From NCBI RefSeq assembly GCF_004299445.1, contig NZ_SCTC01000017.1, positions 51,867 to 115,866 on the forward strand: DNA of 64,000 nucleotides. The letters run 5' to 3'. A program made the position numbers and the translations under genes. Of this stretch, positions 36,723-46,829 are shown piece after piece. The notes under the pieces are model-generated. The model was not told the origin of the DNA and did no database searches. It saw nothing but the letters and a program-made list of their open reading frames with translations. Within the stretch, counting starts at the first letter, position 1; each line of letters opens with the position of its first letter. Origin of the DNA: Phenylobacterium sp. (GTDB lineage: Bacteria; Pseudomonadota; Alphaproteobacteria; Caulobacterales; Caulobacteraceae).

Positions 36723-36738
36723 TGTTTCACGTGAAACC
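36723..36738. promoter_or_regulatory. parS: parS centromere site 2 (15 of 16 bases)
   Basis: TGTTTCACGTGAAACC differs from the consensus parS only in the last base. It lies 18 bases upstream of the mnmG start and 3.4 kb from parB, inside the probable mnmG promoter. ParB binding could therefore also affect expression of the mnmG-rsmG-parA cluster. Confidence 0.9.
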
Positions 36739-36756
36739 GCGGGCCATTTCCCCTAT

Positions 36757-38619
36757 ATGCCGCCCACCATGACCACCTGGGACGTTATCGTCATCGGCGG
36801 CGGACACGCCGGATGTGAAGCCGCCGCGGCCTCGGCCCGGTTCGGCGCGCGCACCCTGCTGCTCACCCACAAGGTCGAGACCATCGGCGAGATGAGCTGC
36901 AACCCGGCCATCGGCGGCCTGGGCAAGGGCCACCTGGTCCGCGAGATCGACGCCCTCGACGGCGTCATGGGCCGCCTGGCCGACGTGTCCGGCATCCAGT
37001 TCCGCATGCTCAACCGCTCGAAGGGCGCCGCGGTGCGCGGACCGCGCAGCCAGATCGACCGCAGGCTCTACCGCGAGGCCATGCAGGCCGAGCTCGCCGC
37101 CACCGCGAACCTCACGATCAAGGCCGAGGCGGTCGAGGACCTCAACGTCGACAACGGCCGGGTCACCGGCGTCGTGGGCGCCAGCGGCGAGACCTATGCC
37201 GCCGGCCGCGTGGTCCTGACCACCGGCACCTTCCTGAAGGGCGTAATCCATCAGGGCGAGCTGCGCATCCCCGCCGGCCGCATCGGGGACGCCCCAGCCA
37301 TCGGCCTCTCCGACCGGCTCTACGCCCTGGGCGCCAGGATGGGCCGCCTCAAGACCGGCACACCGGCCCGCCTCGATGGCGCGACCATCGCCTGGGACCG
37401 CCTGGAGATGCAGGACGCCGACGCCGAGCCGATCCCGTTCTCGTTCCTGACCGACCGTATCATCGTCCCGCAGATCGCCTGCGGCATCACCTACACCACC
37501 GCCGAGACCCACCGGATCATCGCCGAGCGCCTGGGCGAGAGCGCCGTCTACGGCGGCCGCGCCACGGGTCGCGGCCCGCGCTACTGCCCGTCGATCGAGG
37601 ACAAGGTCGTCCGCTTCGCCGACAAGACCAGTCACCAGATCTTCCTCGAACCCGAGGGCCTCGATGACACGACGGTCTATCCGAACGGCATCTCCACCTC
37701 GGTCTCGGCCGAGACCCAGGACCTGTTCCTGCGCACAATCCCGGGGCTCGAGAACGTCCACGTGAAACGCCACGGCTACGCGATCGAGTACGACTACGTC
37801 GATCCGCGCGAGCTCTATCCGACGCTTGAGATCAAGCGCCTCGCCGGCCTCTACCTGGCCGGCCAGATCAACGGCACCACCGGCTACGAGGAGGCCGCGG
37901 CGCAGGGGCTGGTCGCCGGCCTCAACGCGGCCCGCGCGGCCTCGGGCGCCGAGCCGGCCCAGTTCGCCCGCGACGAAGCCTACATCGGCGTGCTCATCGA
38001 CGACCTCGTGACCCGAGGCGTCACCGAGCCCTATCGAATGTTCACCAGCCGCGCCGAGTTCCGCCTGACGCTGCGCGCCGACAACGCCGACCAGCGCCTG
38101 ACCGGCAAGGGCGTCGACCTCGGCGTGGTCGGCGCGAAACGCCGGGACGTGTGGCAAGTCAAACATGGTCAACTCGCCGAGGCCCGCGCCATGGCGCACG
38201 CGCTGACGCTTACGCCCGCCGCCGCCGCGAAGGCCGGCCTGCCGGTGAAGGCCGACGGGCAGCGCCGCAACGTGCTCGAACTGCTGGCCTACCCCACGAT
38301 CAGCTTCGACGACCTCGCCCGCATCTGGCCCCGGATCGGCGACTGGGCGTCGGCCGTGCGTGAGCAGATCGAGATCGACGCCTCGTATGCAGGCTACCTC
38401 GACCGCCAGGCCGCCGACGCCGAGGCCTTCCGCCGCGACGAAGACCTGCGTCTGCCGGCGAGCCTCGACTACGCCGCCATCGGTGGCCTCTCGAACGAAG
38501 TCCGGGAGAAGCTGGCCGCCGTCCGCCCGCTCACCCTGGGCCAGGCCGCCCGCATTGAGGGCGTGACCCCCGGCGCGCTCACGGCCCTGCTCGCCCATGT
38601 CCGCCGGCGCGCGGCCTGA
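36757..38619 (+). CDS. mnmG: tRNA uridine-5-carboxymethylaminomethyl modification enzyme MnmG
   Basis: FAD-dependent partner of MnmE in wobble uridine modification (formerly GidA). The 620-residue protein has the FAD motif [19 protein letters not shown] and the family signatures [26 protein letters not shown] and [38 protein letters not shown] lies further on. An ATG at 36769 (MTTWDV) is an alternative start. It leads the compact run mnmG-rsmG-parA-parB. Confidence 0.97.
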   Translation: MPPTMTTWDVIVIGGGHAGCEAAAASARFGARTLLLTHKVETIGEMSCNPAIGGLGKGHLVREIDALDGVMGRLADVSGIQFRMLNRSKGAAVRGPRSQIDRRLYREAMQAELAATANLTIKAEAVEDLNVDNGRVTGVVGASGETYAAGRVVLTTGTFLKGVIHQGELRIPAGRIGDAPAIGLSDRLYALGARMGRLKTGTPARLDGATIAWDRLEMQDADAEPIPFSFLTDRIIVPQIACGITYTTAETHRIIAERLGESAVYGGRATGRGPRYCPSIEDKVVRFADKTSHQIFLEPEGLDDTTVYPNGISTSVSAETQDLFLRTIPGLENVHVKRHGYAIEYDYVDPRELYPTLEIKRLAGLYLAGQINGTTGYEEAAAQGLVAGLNAARAASGAEPAQFARDEAYIGVLIDDLVTRGVTEPYRMFTSRAEFRLTLRADNADQRLTGKGVDLGVVGAKRRDVWQVKHGQLAEARAMAHALTLTPAAAAKAGLPVKADGQRRNVLELLAYPTISFDDLARIWPRIGDWASAVREQIEIDASYAGYLDRQAADAEAFRRDEDLRLPASLDYAAIGGLSNEVREKLAAVRPLTLGQAARIEGVTPGALTALLAHVRRRAA

Positions 38620-38621
38620 AG

Positions 38622-39251
38622 GTGGCGGTCACCGACGCGCAGAGCTTCGCGAAGGCGGCCAAGGCCACGCCCGAGCAGGTGGCCGACCTCGGCCGCTTCC
38701 TCGAGTTGCTGACGGCTGGCAACGAGGTCATGAACCTCGTCGGCCCCGCCACCATCCCCGACTTCTGGAACCGCCACGCCTGGGACTCGGCCCAGCTGCT
38801 GCGCCTCGCCCCCAACGCCCTGACCTGGGCCGACCTGGGCGCCGGCGCCGGCTTCCCCGGCCTGGTGCTGGCGATCCTCGGCAAGGGCAGGGACGGCGTG
38901 CACATCCACCTCGTCGAGAGCATGGCCAAGCGCTGCCGCTTCCTCGCTGATGTGGTCGCCGAACTCGATCTGCCCGCCACGGTCCACAACGAAAGGGCGG
39001 AGAACCTCTCGCTCACTGTGGACATCGTCACCGCGCGGGCTTGCGCGCCTCTTCACAGACTGTTGGGGTATGCCCGGCCATACTTGTTGGCGGGTGCGCA
39101 GGGCTTGTTCCTGAAGGGACAAGATGTAGTGGCTGACATGTCTGAGGCCGCAAGATATTGGGAGTATGAGGCGGACGTCATTCCGTCTCTCAGCGACGAG
39201 CGAGGTCGCATCGTGCGTGTGAGGAGGCTGGGGCGTGCCCGTAAAGTCTGA
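38622..39251 (+). CDS. rsmG: 16S rRNA m7G527 methyltransferase
   Basis: Methylates G527 of 16S rRNA (formerly GidB). The 209-residue SAM enzyme has NLVGPATIPDFWNRHAWDSAQLL, the SAM motif WADLGAGAGFPGLVLAI and VESMAKRCRFL. The GTG start lies 2 bases after the mnmG stop. The 3' part (39051-39190) is about 56% GC by my count, well below the surroundings, and uses codons rare nearby such as GTA and ATA. It overlaps the parA start by 17 bases. Confidence 0.94.
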   Translation: MAVTDAQSFAKAAKATPEQVADLGRFLELLTAGNEVMNLVGPATIPDFWNRHAWDSAQLLRLAPNALTWADLGAGAGFPGLVLAILGKGRDGVHIHLVESMAKRCRFLADVVAELDLPATVHNERAENLSLTVDIVTARACAPLHRLLGYARPYLLAGAQGLFLKGQDVVADMSEAARYWEYEADVIPSLSDERGRIVRVRRLGRARKV

Positions 39252-40062
39252 CCGCGGACTACGCGTGCTCGTCGTCGCCAACCAGAAGGGCGGGGTCGGC
39301 AAGACGACGACCGCCATCAACCTGGGCACCGCGCTGGCGGCGGTCGGCGAGAAGGTGCTGCTGATCGACTCCGATCCGCAGGGCAATGCCTCCACCGGCC
39401 TGGGCGTCGGCCGGGCCCTGCGCAAGAACACCCTGTACGACGTCCTCATGGGCGAGAAGCCGCTGCTGGACGCGGTGGTGAAGACGTCGGTGCCAGGCCT
39501 CGATCTGACGCCGTCCGACCCCGACCTCTCGGGCGTGGAACTCGAGCTGGGCCAACAGGCCCGCCGATCGTTCAAGCTGCGCGATGCGCTGAGCCCCCTG
39601 CGGGACGCCCGCAGCTATACGTACGTCCTCATCGACTGCCCGCCGTCGCTGAACCTGCTCACCGTCAACGCCATGGCCGCGGCCGATGCGGTGCTGGTGC
39701 CGCTGCAGTGCGAGTTCTTCGCCCTGGAAGGTCTCAGCCAGCTCATGCGCACCATCGACCTGGTGCGCGGCAGCCTGAACCCGGCGCTGGAGCTGCAGGG
39801 CGTGGTGCTGACCATGTACGATCGCCGCAACGCCCTGTCGGGCCAGGTGGCCACTGATGTGCGCGGCCATTTCGGCGAGGCCGTCTACGAGACAGTGATC
39901 CCCCGCAACGTCCGCGTCTCCGAGGCGCCGTCGTTCGGCAAGCCGGCCCTGGTCTACGATCTGAAGTGCGCGGGCAGTCAGGCCTACCTGAAGCTGGCCC
40001 GCGAGGTGGTGCTGCGCGAACGCAAACGCCGCGCCTCAACGCCCGAAGGGGCGTTGCTATGA
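39235..40062 (+). CDS. parA: Chromosome partitioning ATPase ParA
   Basis: A Walker-type ATPase that moves ParB-parS complexes to the opposite pole. The 275-residue protein has the deviant Walker A KGGVGKTTTAINLG, Walker A' LLIDSDPQGNASTGLG and Walker B YVLIDCPPSLNLL. The GTG start has GAGGAG eight bases upstream, inside the end of rsmG. No N-terminal HTH is present, so this is the chromosomal Soj-type form. Confidence 0.97.
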   Translation: MPVKSDRGLRVLVVANQKGGVGKTTTAINLGTALAAVGEKVLLIDSDPQGNASTGLGVGRALRKNTLYDVLMGEKPLLDAVVKTSVPGLDLTPSDPDLSGVELELGQQARRSFKLRDALSPLRDARSYTYVLIDCPPSLNLLTVNAMAAADAVLVPLQCEFFALEGLSQLMRTIDLVRGSLNPALELQGVVLTMYDRRNALSGQVATDVRGHFGEAVYETVIPRNVRVSEAPSFGKPALVYDLKCAGSQAYLKLAREVVLRERKRRASTPEGALL

Positions 40063-40138
40063 TGCTTGAACAAGTCCGCGCGTCGGGCACGGAGTCGCGC
40101 CCTGCTCCGGCGGCGCGCGGCCAGCTGGAATTGAACTG

Positions 40139-41008
40139 ATGGCGGAGAACCGCAGAGGACTCGGGCGCGGCCTGTCGGCGCTCCTGGGCGAGGCCGAAGA
40201 GATCACCCATGCGGGCGATCCGGCGACGGGCGTGCGCGAGATCCCGATCGAGCTGATCCATGCCAACCCCGACCAGCCGCGCCGCAATTTCGCCGAAGCG
40301 GAATTGGCCGAGCTGGCCGAGTCGATCCGCGACAAGGGCGTGCTCCAGCCGGTGCTGCTGCGCCCATCGCGCCGCGAGGGCGAGTACGAGATCGTGGCCG
40401 GCGAGCGCCGCTGGCGCGCCTCGCAACTGGCGGGGCTCAAGGCGCTGCCGGCGCTGGTGCGCGAACTTGAAGACGCCGAGGCGTTCGAGATCGCGATCAT
40501 CGAGAATGTCCAGCGCGAGGATCTGAACGCCATCGAAGAGGCGCGCGCCTACGCCTCGCTGATGAACGTGATGAAGATCACCCAGGACGAGGCGGCCAAG
40601 CGAGTCGGCAAGTCGCGCAGTCACGTCGCCAACACGATGCGCCTGACCCAGCTGCCCGAGAGCGTTCAGGAGCACCTGATTGCGGGACGGCTGACCGCTG
40701 GCCACGCCCGCGCGCTGCTGTCGACCGACGACGCCGGCGCCTTGGCTGACCGGGTCGTGTCCGAGGGCCTGTCGGTTCGCGAGACCGAAGCTCTGGCCCG
40801 CGACAATCCCGGAAAGCCATCGAAGAAGGCGTCCGGTCCGCGGAGGCCGCCCAAGGATGCGGACACCGCGGCGCTGGAAGGCGATCTCGAGGAGGCGCTC
40901 GGAATGGGCGTCGAGGTTGTCGATCGCGGCGGCGTCGGCGAGGTGAAGATCAAGTACGCCACGCTGGAGCAGCTGGATGAGATCTGCCGGCGCCTGACCC
41001 GCCTGTGA
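40139..41008 (+). CDS. parB: Chromosome partitioning protein ParB
   Basis: A CTP-dependent DNA clamp that loads at parS. The 289-residue protein starts GLGRGLSALLGE (the N-terminal ParA-activating segment) and has PDQPRRNF. The CTP-binding motif GERRWRA and ENVQREDLN are present. The HTH reads MKITQDEAAKRVGKSRSHVANTMRL, and the C-terminal dimerisation domain ends LDEICRRLTRL. A 76-base gap separates it from parA. The two parS sites above are its likely targets. Confidence 0.97.
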   Translation: MAENRRGLGRGLSALLGEAEEITHAGDPATGVREIPIELIHANPDQPRRNFAEAELAELAESIRDKGVLQPVLLRPSRREGEYEIVAGERRWRASQLAGLKALPALVRELEDAEAFEIAIIENVQREDLNAIEEARAYASLMNVMKITQDEAAKRVGKSRSHVANTMRLTQLPESVQEHLIAGRLTAGHARALLSTDDAGALADRVVSEGLSVRETEALARDNPGKPSKKASGPRRPPKDADTAALEGDLEEALGMGVEVVDRGGVGEVKIKYATLEQLDEICRRLTRL

Positions 41009-41401
41009 CCTGATCGGGTCGCGAGGCGGTTGGCGGGCCGAATGAAGTATTACCCGGTTCGACCGAGCGCCCGGAGCCGGGGGATCGCGACCAAGTCCAC
41101 AACAAGGCCGAGCTGAGCGCGGTCTTGTATCATGAGTCACCGGTTATCCGGCGATCTGCTTCTGTGCACGCAGCGCGAGCACCACCGCCTGCGACTGATC
41201 ATCCAGACCTGGAACGCGGCGGCTATCCGCCTCACCGAGGCCGGCGGGCTACCAGCGCGAGCACGTCAAGCGCCACAGCGGCTGCAGCTCCGAGCTGCCG
41301 AAGGATCGCCGGCTCTATAGCCCAAATCGCGGCTAAATCTACATATGTGGATGGACGACCCGGACTCCTGGGCCGCTTCGACTCGAGTCGGGATCAGGGA
41401 T
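41009..41401. other. Gene-free stretch after parB, possible gene relic
   Basis: This 393-base stretch has no convincing gene. One frame from 41132 reads RLRLIIQTWNAAAIRLTEAGG; another frame then reads YQREHVKRHSGCSSELPKDR up to a stop near 41336. The change of frame would fit a frameshifted remnant of an unidentified protein, but I cannot name one. The end is more AT-rich (41325-41350). No terminator or RNA gene is evident. Confidence 0.3.
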
Positions 41402-42478
41402 CTAGTTGCCCTCTTCTTCTTCCTCACCGCCCTGCGCGGCGCGTTGGTCGACGTTGGTGGGGGCCGTCTTCACGCCTGAGCGTTCCTCCTCGCGAGCCCC
41501 GGAGAGGATGTTGGCCAGCCCGTAGTTGCCTTCGTGGCAGGCGTATTCGTACAGCTGGCCGCTGATCCGGCTGAACTCGTACTCGCCGCCCCAGGGCTGG
41601 GAGAAGACTGTCGGATCCTCGACCCAGAAGCCGTAGTGCATGCGTTCCGGCCCTACCGGGGTGAACCGCTCGGTCACCTTGAGGTTCTCCGACGCGCCGC
41701 GGAAAATCTGCTGCGGGTGATACGCGGTCGTCTCCACCACCAGGGTGTCGCCCTCCCACCAGCCGATCGAGTCGCCCAACCAGGGCCGGACGCCATCGGT
41801 GCGGTGCTTGGCGTTCAGCCGCACGATGCGGACGTCGTGAACCATCTCGACCAGGATCGCGACCGCGTCCTTCGTCTGCACGAACTGGTAGGTGTTGTTG
41901 TACAGCCCCGGGACCATGACCGGTCCCGAGGAGTTGCCGAACGAAAGAAGGCAGCGCTCGCCCGGGGAGCGACTCTCGGGGTTGTCGTTGATTTCCAGGC
42001 CGGGCGGCAGGCGGCGACCGAAAGGGCTGACCTCGATGTCCTTGCGCATCGGGACGCGGCCATCGGGCGTCGAGGTGATGTAGCCACTGCGGGGCTGGCC
42101 CGCGACCCGCATCACCGTCGATCCGGGATCGGTCCAGGCGGCGTTGTAGTTGCAGTCGACGCCGCGGCCCCCCGAGCAATCAGCCGGCAGATCGGTGACC
42201 TTGGCGTTGGGATCGGTAGGCTTGTCGCCCAGTTCGATCAGCTTTCTGTTGCGGCCTTCGATCCTGGCGACGTCGGCCTCGGTCAGCGCCAGGTCCTTCC
42301 CAAACCGCGGATTACGCTCAAGGCGGGTCATCGAGCTGTTCGTCCAGACGCCCTCGAGGCTCGCGTGGCCGTCGCCGGCGCGCGGCGCCTTGTAGGTCGT
42401 GACCGGCCGCGGGGCCTGATCGGCCGCCGCCGCCGGCGCTGCGATCAGCGCTACAGCGGCAAAGATTGCCCTGAGCAT
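41402..42478 (-). CDS. Secreted protein of unknown function (GWWEGDTLVVETT family)
   Basis: A 358-residue exported protein (signal MLRAIFAAVALIAAPAAAA). It has the run GDSIGWWEGDTLVVETTAYHP, which I recognise from a widespread uncharacterised secreted family in Proteobacteria and Acidobacteria. Another conserved-looking stretch is RLLPPGLEI-like GRRLPPGLEINDNPES, with a Cys pair (DCSGGRGVDC). It ends with an acidic tail (EEEEEGN). Function unknown. Confidence 0.75.
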   Translation of the reverse strand: MLRAIFAAVALIAAPAAAADQAPRPVTTYKAPRAGDGHASLEGVWTNSSMTRLERNPRFGKDLALTEADVARIEGRNRKLIELGDKPTDPNAKVTDLPADCSGGRGVDCNYNAAWTDPGSTVMRVAGQPRSGYITSTPDGRVPMRKDIEVSPFGRRLPPGLEINDNPESRSPGERCLLSFGNSSGPVMVPGLYNNTYQFVQTKDAVAILVEMVHDVRIVRLNAKHRTDGVRPWLGDSIGWWEGDTLVVETTAYHPQQIFRGASENLKVTERFTPVGPERMHYGFWVEDPTVFSQPWGGEYEFSRISGQLYEYACHEGNYGLANILSGAREEERSGVKTAPTNVDQRAAQGGEEEEEGN

Positions 42479-42586
42479 TCGACGCCTCCCACCACCACCC
42501 CGCGTCTGCGCGCGAATTCAAAGCTAGGGTATGGAACGTAGCGCAAAGCGCCCCGCTGTCACCCCTGCCCACAAGAAAGGCGGGTG

Positions 42587-43639
42587 TCAGAGCCCCAATC
42601 GTCTGGCGCGGCTCGCGATCGTCAGCGCCAGCCGTTCCGCGATCAGGCGGTCCGGTGAACCGGCGGTTTTGCACGCGCGGTCGGCGTCCAGAACCTGAGG
42701 CTGGATGCGGTCGAGCTCCTCCAGGCTCCAGCTGCGGATCTGTCGCAGGAACTCGCGTTCCTGCTTCCAGAACACGCCCGACGCCTTGGCCGCTTCCTGC
42801 GGCCCGGCGCCGGCCTTGATGAGAGTCAGCGTGCGGCGGAGCTTGCCAAGGTGCATTCCGATGGCGCGCACGGCGGCGGGGCCGCTCTCGCCTTCCTGAG
42901 CGGCGCGCCGCAATCCCGCCTGGGCCTCCCCCAGCTTACCCCCGAAGGCGTCGGATGCGGCGTCGAACAGCGAGGACTCCGGCTCGACGCCCAGGAAAGG
43001 CTCCAGGTCAGCCGGGGTCGCGGTCGCGCCGCTGCCGGGGCCCAGGTACAGCGCCAGCCGCTCGATCTCCTGGCGCGCGACACCGCGTTCCTTGGGCAGG
43101 CGTTGGACGAACACCTGCAGCGCATCGGCGTTCAGCGAGACGCCGTCCTTCGCCAGCAGGTCGCGCACCAGGCGCGCCACATCGCCGGGTTCGTCCTCGT
43201 AGCAGGGGATGGCGGCGGCGGCGTTGGCCTTCTCGGCCACTTTCCGCATAGCCGACTCGCGGCCCAGATTGCCGGCCTCGATGAGGAAGAAGGCGTCGGG
43301 ATTGAGCTCGCCCTTGGCGTGGCGATCCAGGGCCTCGGCGGCCAACTTGTCGGCCGCGGGCTTCTCGGCGGTCATCCGCAGCCGAACCAGGCGACGGCCG
43401 CCCATCAGCGACTGGGCGGCCAGCTCACCCTCCAGGCGGCCGCCGTCGTCGGCCAGATCCTGCTCGGTCAGCAGGGCCACGTCGAAGGGATCGTCGGGAT
43501 TCGGGACGATCTTGGCGGCCAGCTGATGGCCGCGGTCGCGCACCACCCCGATGTCGCGGCCATAGATCAGCACGGCGCGGATCGCGGGATCAGGCCGGCC
43601 CAGGAAGCGCTCGATGTCGGGGCGCTTGCTGAGGATCAT
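42587..43639 (-). CDS. holA: DNA polymerase III delta subunit
   Basis: A 350-residue clamp-loader subunit that opens the beta clamp. Family features include the N-terminal LIYGRDIGVVRDRGHQLA, the AAA+-like fold lacking a Walker motif, and RQEIERLALYLGPG...DLEPFLG. The helical collar domain is at the C-terminus. It follows lptE with no gap (TAGATG on the minus strand) in the leuS-lptE-holA unit. The coupling of leuS, lptE and holA is typical of alphaproteobacteria. Confidence 0.9.
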   Translation of the reverse strand: MILSKRPDIERFLGRPDPAIRAVLIYGRDIGVVRDRGHQLAAKIVPNPDDPFDVALLTEQDLADDGGRLEGELAAQSLMGGRRLVRLRMTAEKPAADKLAAEALDRHAKGELNPDAFFLIEAGNLGRESAMRKVAEKANAAAAIPCYEDEPGDVARLVRDLLAKDGVSLNADALQVFVQRLPKERGVARQEIERLALYLGPGSGATATPADLEPFLGVEPESSLFDAASDAFGGKLGEAQAGLRRAAQEGESGPAAVRAIGMHLGKLRRTLTLIKAGAGPQEAAKASGVFWKQEREFLRQIRSWSLEELDRIQPQVLDADRACKTAGSPDRLIAERLALTIASRARRLGL

Positions 43640-44146
43640 CTAACGCTGGGCGACCTTGGCCCCGTTCGCGAGCCAGACGGCAAGCTCCAGCTCGATGCGG
43701 CGGGCCGCCTCGTCGGCGGCGCGGTCCTGTGCGTCCTGCTGGGCCGAGATCGAGGCGTAGGGCTGGTCGGCGCTATCGTAGGTGAGCTCGACCCGCACCG
43801 AGCCGCGCTTGGCCAGCGCGCCCGACGGCAGGGATTTCAAGATGTAGTTGGCCGTCAGAACGTACTCGTAGCGGGTGGCGACGTTGTCGATCCGCACGCC
43901 ACGGGGGTAGCGCGCCTCACCAAGCTGGAGGTCCATGGCGTAGGCCGGTGTCGCCGCATGGTCCTTGGCGAAAGCGTCGTCCAGGTGCTGCCGGATCAGA
44001 TAGCCGGTGCGGCCCGACGGCGCGTTCACCTGGATGGCGGCCAGGTTCTTCACCACCTCGGGCTGGGCATAGAGGGGCTGGAAGCCCGCGCAGCCGCCGA
44101 GGGCCAGGGCGGTCGCTGCCGCCGCGAGGATCACCAGACGCTTCAT
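43640..44146 (-). CDS. lptE: LPS assembly lipoprotein LptE-like
   Basis: A 168-residue lipoprotein that plugs LptD at the outer membrane. The signal [19 protein letters not shown] ends in a lipobox, followed by [21 protein letters not shown], which is typical for LptE. The ATG overlaps the leuS stop by 4 bases. Position between leuS and holA is the usual setting for this gene. Confidence 0.9.
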   Translation of the reverse strand: MKRLVILAAAATALALGGCAGFQPLYAQPEVVKNLAAIQVNAPSGRTGYLIRQHLDDAFAKDHAATPAYAMDLQLGEARYPRGVRIDNVATRYEYVLTANYILKSLPSGALAKRGSVRVELTYDSADQPYASISAQQDAQDRAADEAARRIELELAVWLANGAKVAQR

Positions 44147-46749
44147 GCGGCCACGATATTCACGATCCGGTCCTTGACCACAATGATCTTGCGGATCGTC
44201 AGGCCTTCCAGTTTCGCGGCGATCTCGGGATCGGCCATCACCAGCTTCTCCACGTCGGCGGGTTCGGCCCCGGCCGGAGCGGAAATCTCTCCGCGGCGCT
44301 TGCCGTTGACCTGCACGGGCAGAACCTTGGTCGCGTCCTCGGTCAGGGCCGGATCGAAGTTGGGCCAGGGCGCGGCCACCACCATCCCCTCGCCGCCGAT
44401 TCGCGCCCAGCATTCCTCGGCCAGGTGGGGTGTAAAGGGGGCGATCAGCCGCGCGAACGCGGACAGCGCTTCCTGGCGGGCGGCCAGAATGGCGGGCGCC
44501 GCGCCCTTGGCCGGGTTCGCCTTCAGCAGGTTCAGGAACTCGTACAGACGGGCGATGCCCGAGTTGAAGCGGAAGCCGTCGATGGCCTCGGTCACCTGCT
44601 TGATCAGCTTATGGGTGGCGCGGCGCAGCTCGGCGTCCGGCTCGGACGTGCTCGCCGTCTCGGGCTGGCTGTCGAACTCGTCCCAGACACGGTTCACGAA
44701 CCGCCACGAACCCTGCACGCCGCCGGTCGTCCACTGCACGTCGCGCTCGGCCGGGCTGTCGCTCAGCACGAACAGGCGCGCGGCGTCCACGCCGTAGACG
44801 TCGAAGATCTCCTCGGGCGCCACGGTGTTCTTCTTGGACTTCGACATCTTCTCGATGTCGCCGATCACCAACGGCTCGCCGTTGGCGCCCAGCGTCGCAC
44901 GGCGGGTGTTCCCCTCGGTGACGATCTCGACTTCCTTGGGCTCGATCCACTCACCGTTCTGCCGGCGATAGGTCTCGTGGGTGACCATCCCCTGGGTGAA
45001 CAGACCCGCGAACGGCTCGCGGACGCTCAGCTGGCCTGTGTCGGCCAGGGCCTTGGTGATGAAGCGGGCGTACAGCAGGTGCAGCACCGCGTGCTCGATG
45101 CCGCCAATGTACTGGTCGACCGGCAGCCAGTAGTCGGCGTCGGCCTTGTCGATCGGCTCAGCCGCCCACGGGTTGGCGAAGCGGGCGAAGTACCAGCTGG
45201 AGTCCACGAAGGTGTCCAGCGTGTCGGTCTCGCGCGTCGCCGGGCCGCCGCACTTCGGACAGGTCGTGTGCTTCCAGGTGGGGTGGCGCTCCAGCGCGTT
45301 GCCCGACTTGCCGAACTCGATGTCGACGGGGTGAGCGACCGGCAGGGCGGCTTTCGGCAACGGAACGACGCCGTCCGTCGGGCAGTGCACCACCGGGATA
45401 GGGCAGCCCCAGGCGCGCTGGCGCGAGACCCCCCAGTCGCGCAGGCGGAACACCGTTGCGCCCTCGCCGTCGTCCTGACCCTCGATCTTGTCGATCGCCG
45501 CGGCTTTCGCCGCCTCGATGTCCAGGCCGTCCAGGAACTGGGAATTGTAGATCACGCCGGGGCCCGTGTAGGCCTCATCGCCCACCTCGAAGGTCGCCGG
45601 ATCGGCGCCGGGCGGCAGCACCACCGGCTTCACCGGCAGATCGTACTTGCGGCAGAAGTCCAGGTCGCGCTGATCGTGGGCCGGGCAGGCGAAGATGGCG
45701 CCCGTGCCGTAGTCCATCAGGATGAAGTTCGCGATCCAGACCGGCAGCTCCCAGCTCGGATCGAACGGGTGCTTCACCCTCAGGCCGGTGTCGTAGCCCT
45801 TCTTCTCCGCCGTCTCGATCTGAGCCTCGGTGGCGGCGCCGCGGCGGCATTCCTCGATGAAGGCGGCGGCGGCCGGATCCTTGGCGGCGACGGCCTGGGC
45901 CAGCGGGTGGTCGGCCGCCACGCCTACGAAGCTCGCGCCATACAGGGTGTCTGGCCGCGTGGTGTAGACCTCCAGGCCGTCGGAGAAGCCGGCGGGCCCG
46001 CCCGCCCGGGCGTCCTCGACTTCTTCGCCCGCGCGGGTGTTCGCGAAGTGGAACCGGAACTTCAACCCCTTGGAGCGGCCGATCCAGTTCTCCTGCATCA
46101 CGCGGACCTTGTCGGGCCAGCGGGCCAGGGTCGCCAGGTCGTCGGTCAACTGGTCGGCGTAGTCGGTGATGCGCATCGACCACTGGTTCAGCTTGCGCTT
46201 CTCGACCAGGGCGCCGGATCGCCAGCCACGACCGTCGACCACCTGCTCGTTGGCCAGCACGGTCTGGTCGACCGGGTCCCAGTTGACGGTGCTTTCCTTG
46301 CGGTAGATCAGCCCGCGCTCGAACAGGTCCAGGAACCAGGCCTGCTGCTTGCCATAGTATTCCACATCGCAGGTGGCGAACTCGCGGGACCAGTCGATCG
46401 ACAGGCCCAGCTGCTTCAGCTCGTCCCGCATGCGGGCGATGTTCTCGTAGGTCCACGCCTTGGGATCGACCCCGCGCTCCATGGCGGCGTTCTCGGCGGG
46501 CAGGCCGAAGGCGTCCCAGCCCATGGGATGCAGCACCGAGAAGCCACGGGCGCGCTTGTAGCGGGCGATGACGTCGCCCATCGAGTAGTTGCGCACGTGG
46601 CCCATGTGCAGGCGTCCCGACGGGTACGGGAACATCTCCAGCACGTAGTACTTGGGCTTGGACCTGTCCGCGACGGCGTGGAAGGCGTCGACGGCGGTCC
46701 ACGCCTCGCGCCACTTGGGTTCGGTCTCTTTGGGATTGTAGCGGGCCAT
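44143..46749 (-). CDS. leuS: Leucyl-tRNA synthetase
   Basis: Class I synthetase of 868 residues. The HIGH motif is HMGH in [16 protein letters not shown], and KMSKS lies in [11 protein letters not shown]. It has the editing CP1 domain ([22 protein letters not shown]) and the zinc-like site [25 protein letters not shown]. The length is normal. It is the first gene of leuS-lptE-holA; the DUF3576 gene lies 80 bases upstream. Confidence 0.98.
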   Translation of the reverse strand: MARYNPKETEPKWREAWTAVDAFHAVADRSKPKYYVLEMFPYPSGRLHMGHVRNYSMGDVIARYKRARGFSVLHPMGWDAFGLPAENAAMERGVDPKAWTYENIARMRDELKQLGLSIDWSREFATCDVEYYGKQQAWFLDLFERGLIYRKESTVNWDPVDQTVLANEQVVDGRGWRSGALVEKRKLNQWSMRITDYADQLTDDLATLARWPDKVRVMQENWIGRSKGLKFRFHFANTRAGEEVEDARAGGPAGFSDGLEVYTTRPDTLYGASFVGVAADHPLAQAVAAKDPAAAAFIEECRRGAATEAQIETAEKKGYDTGLRVKHPFDPSWELPVWIANFILMDYGTGAIFACPAHDQRDLDFCRKYDLPVKPVVLPPGADPATFEVGDEAYTGPGVIYNSQFLDGLDIEAAKAAAIDKIEGQDDGEGATVFRLRDWGVSRQRAWGCPIPVVHCPTDGVVPLPKAALPVAHPVDIEFGKSGNALERHPTWKHTTCPKCGGPATRETDTLDTFVDSSWYFARFANPWAAEPIDKADADYWLPVDQYIGGIEHAVLHLLYARFITKALADTGQLSVREPFAGLFTQGMVTHETYRRQNGEWIEPKEVEIVTEGNTRRATLGANGEPLVIGDIEKMSKSKKNTVAPEEIFDVYGVDAARLFVLSDSPAERDVQWTTGGVQGSWRFVNRVWDEFDSQPETASTSEPDAELRRATHKLIKQVTEAIDGFRFNSGIARLYEFLNLLKANPAKGAAPAILAARQEALSAFARLIAPFTPHLAEECWARIGGEGMVVAAPWPNFDPALTEDATKVLPVQVNGKRRGEISAPAGAEPADVEKLVMADPEIAAKLEGLTIRKIIVVKDRIVNIVAA

Positions 46750-46829
46750 ATCGGGGCCTTTGGACTGGAGTTGGACTTCCGGTCAACGGCCTCGACACGG
46801 CGCGTCGACAAACGAACAGGTGGCTGGGA

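Noticed and set aside
37753..37768. parS-like CACGTGAAAC inside mnmG
   Set aside because: Only one half-site matches; the left half differs at four or more positions and it lies in conserved coding sequence.
32801..41338. 11-base motif ATTTAGCCGCG at 32801-32811 and inverted at 41328-41338
   Set aside because: Both lie in gene-free DNA, but one match of 11 bases in 64 kb is too weak to call a repeat; neighbouring bases do not align.
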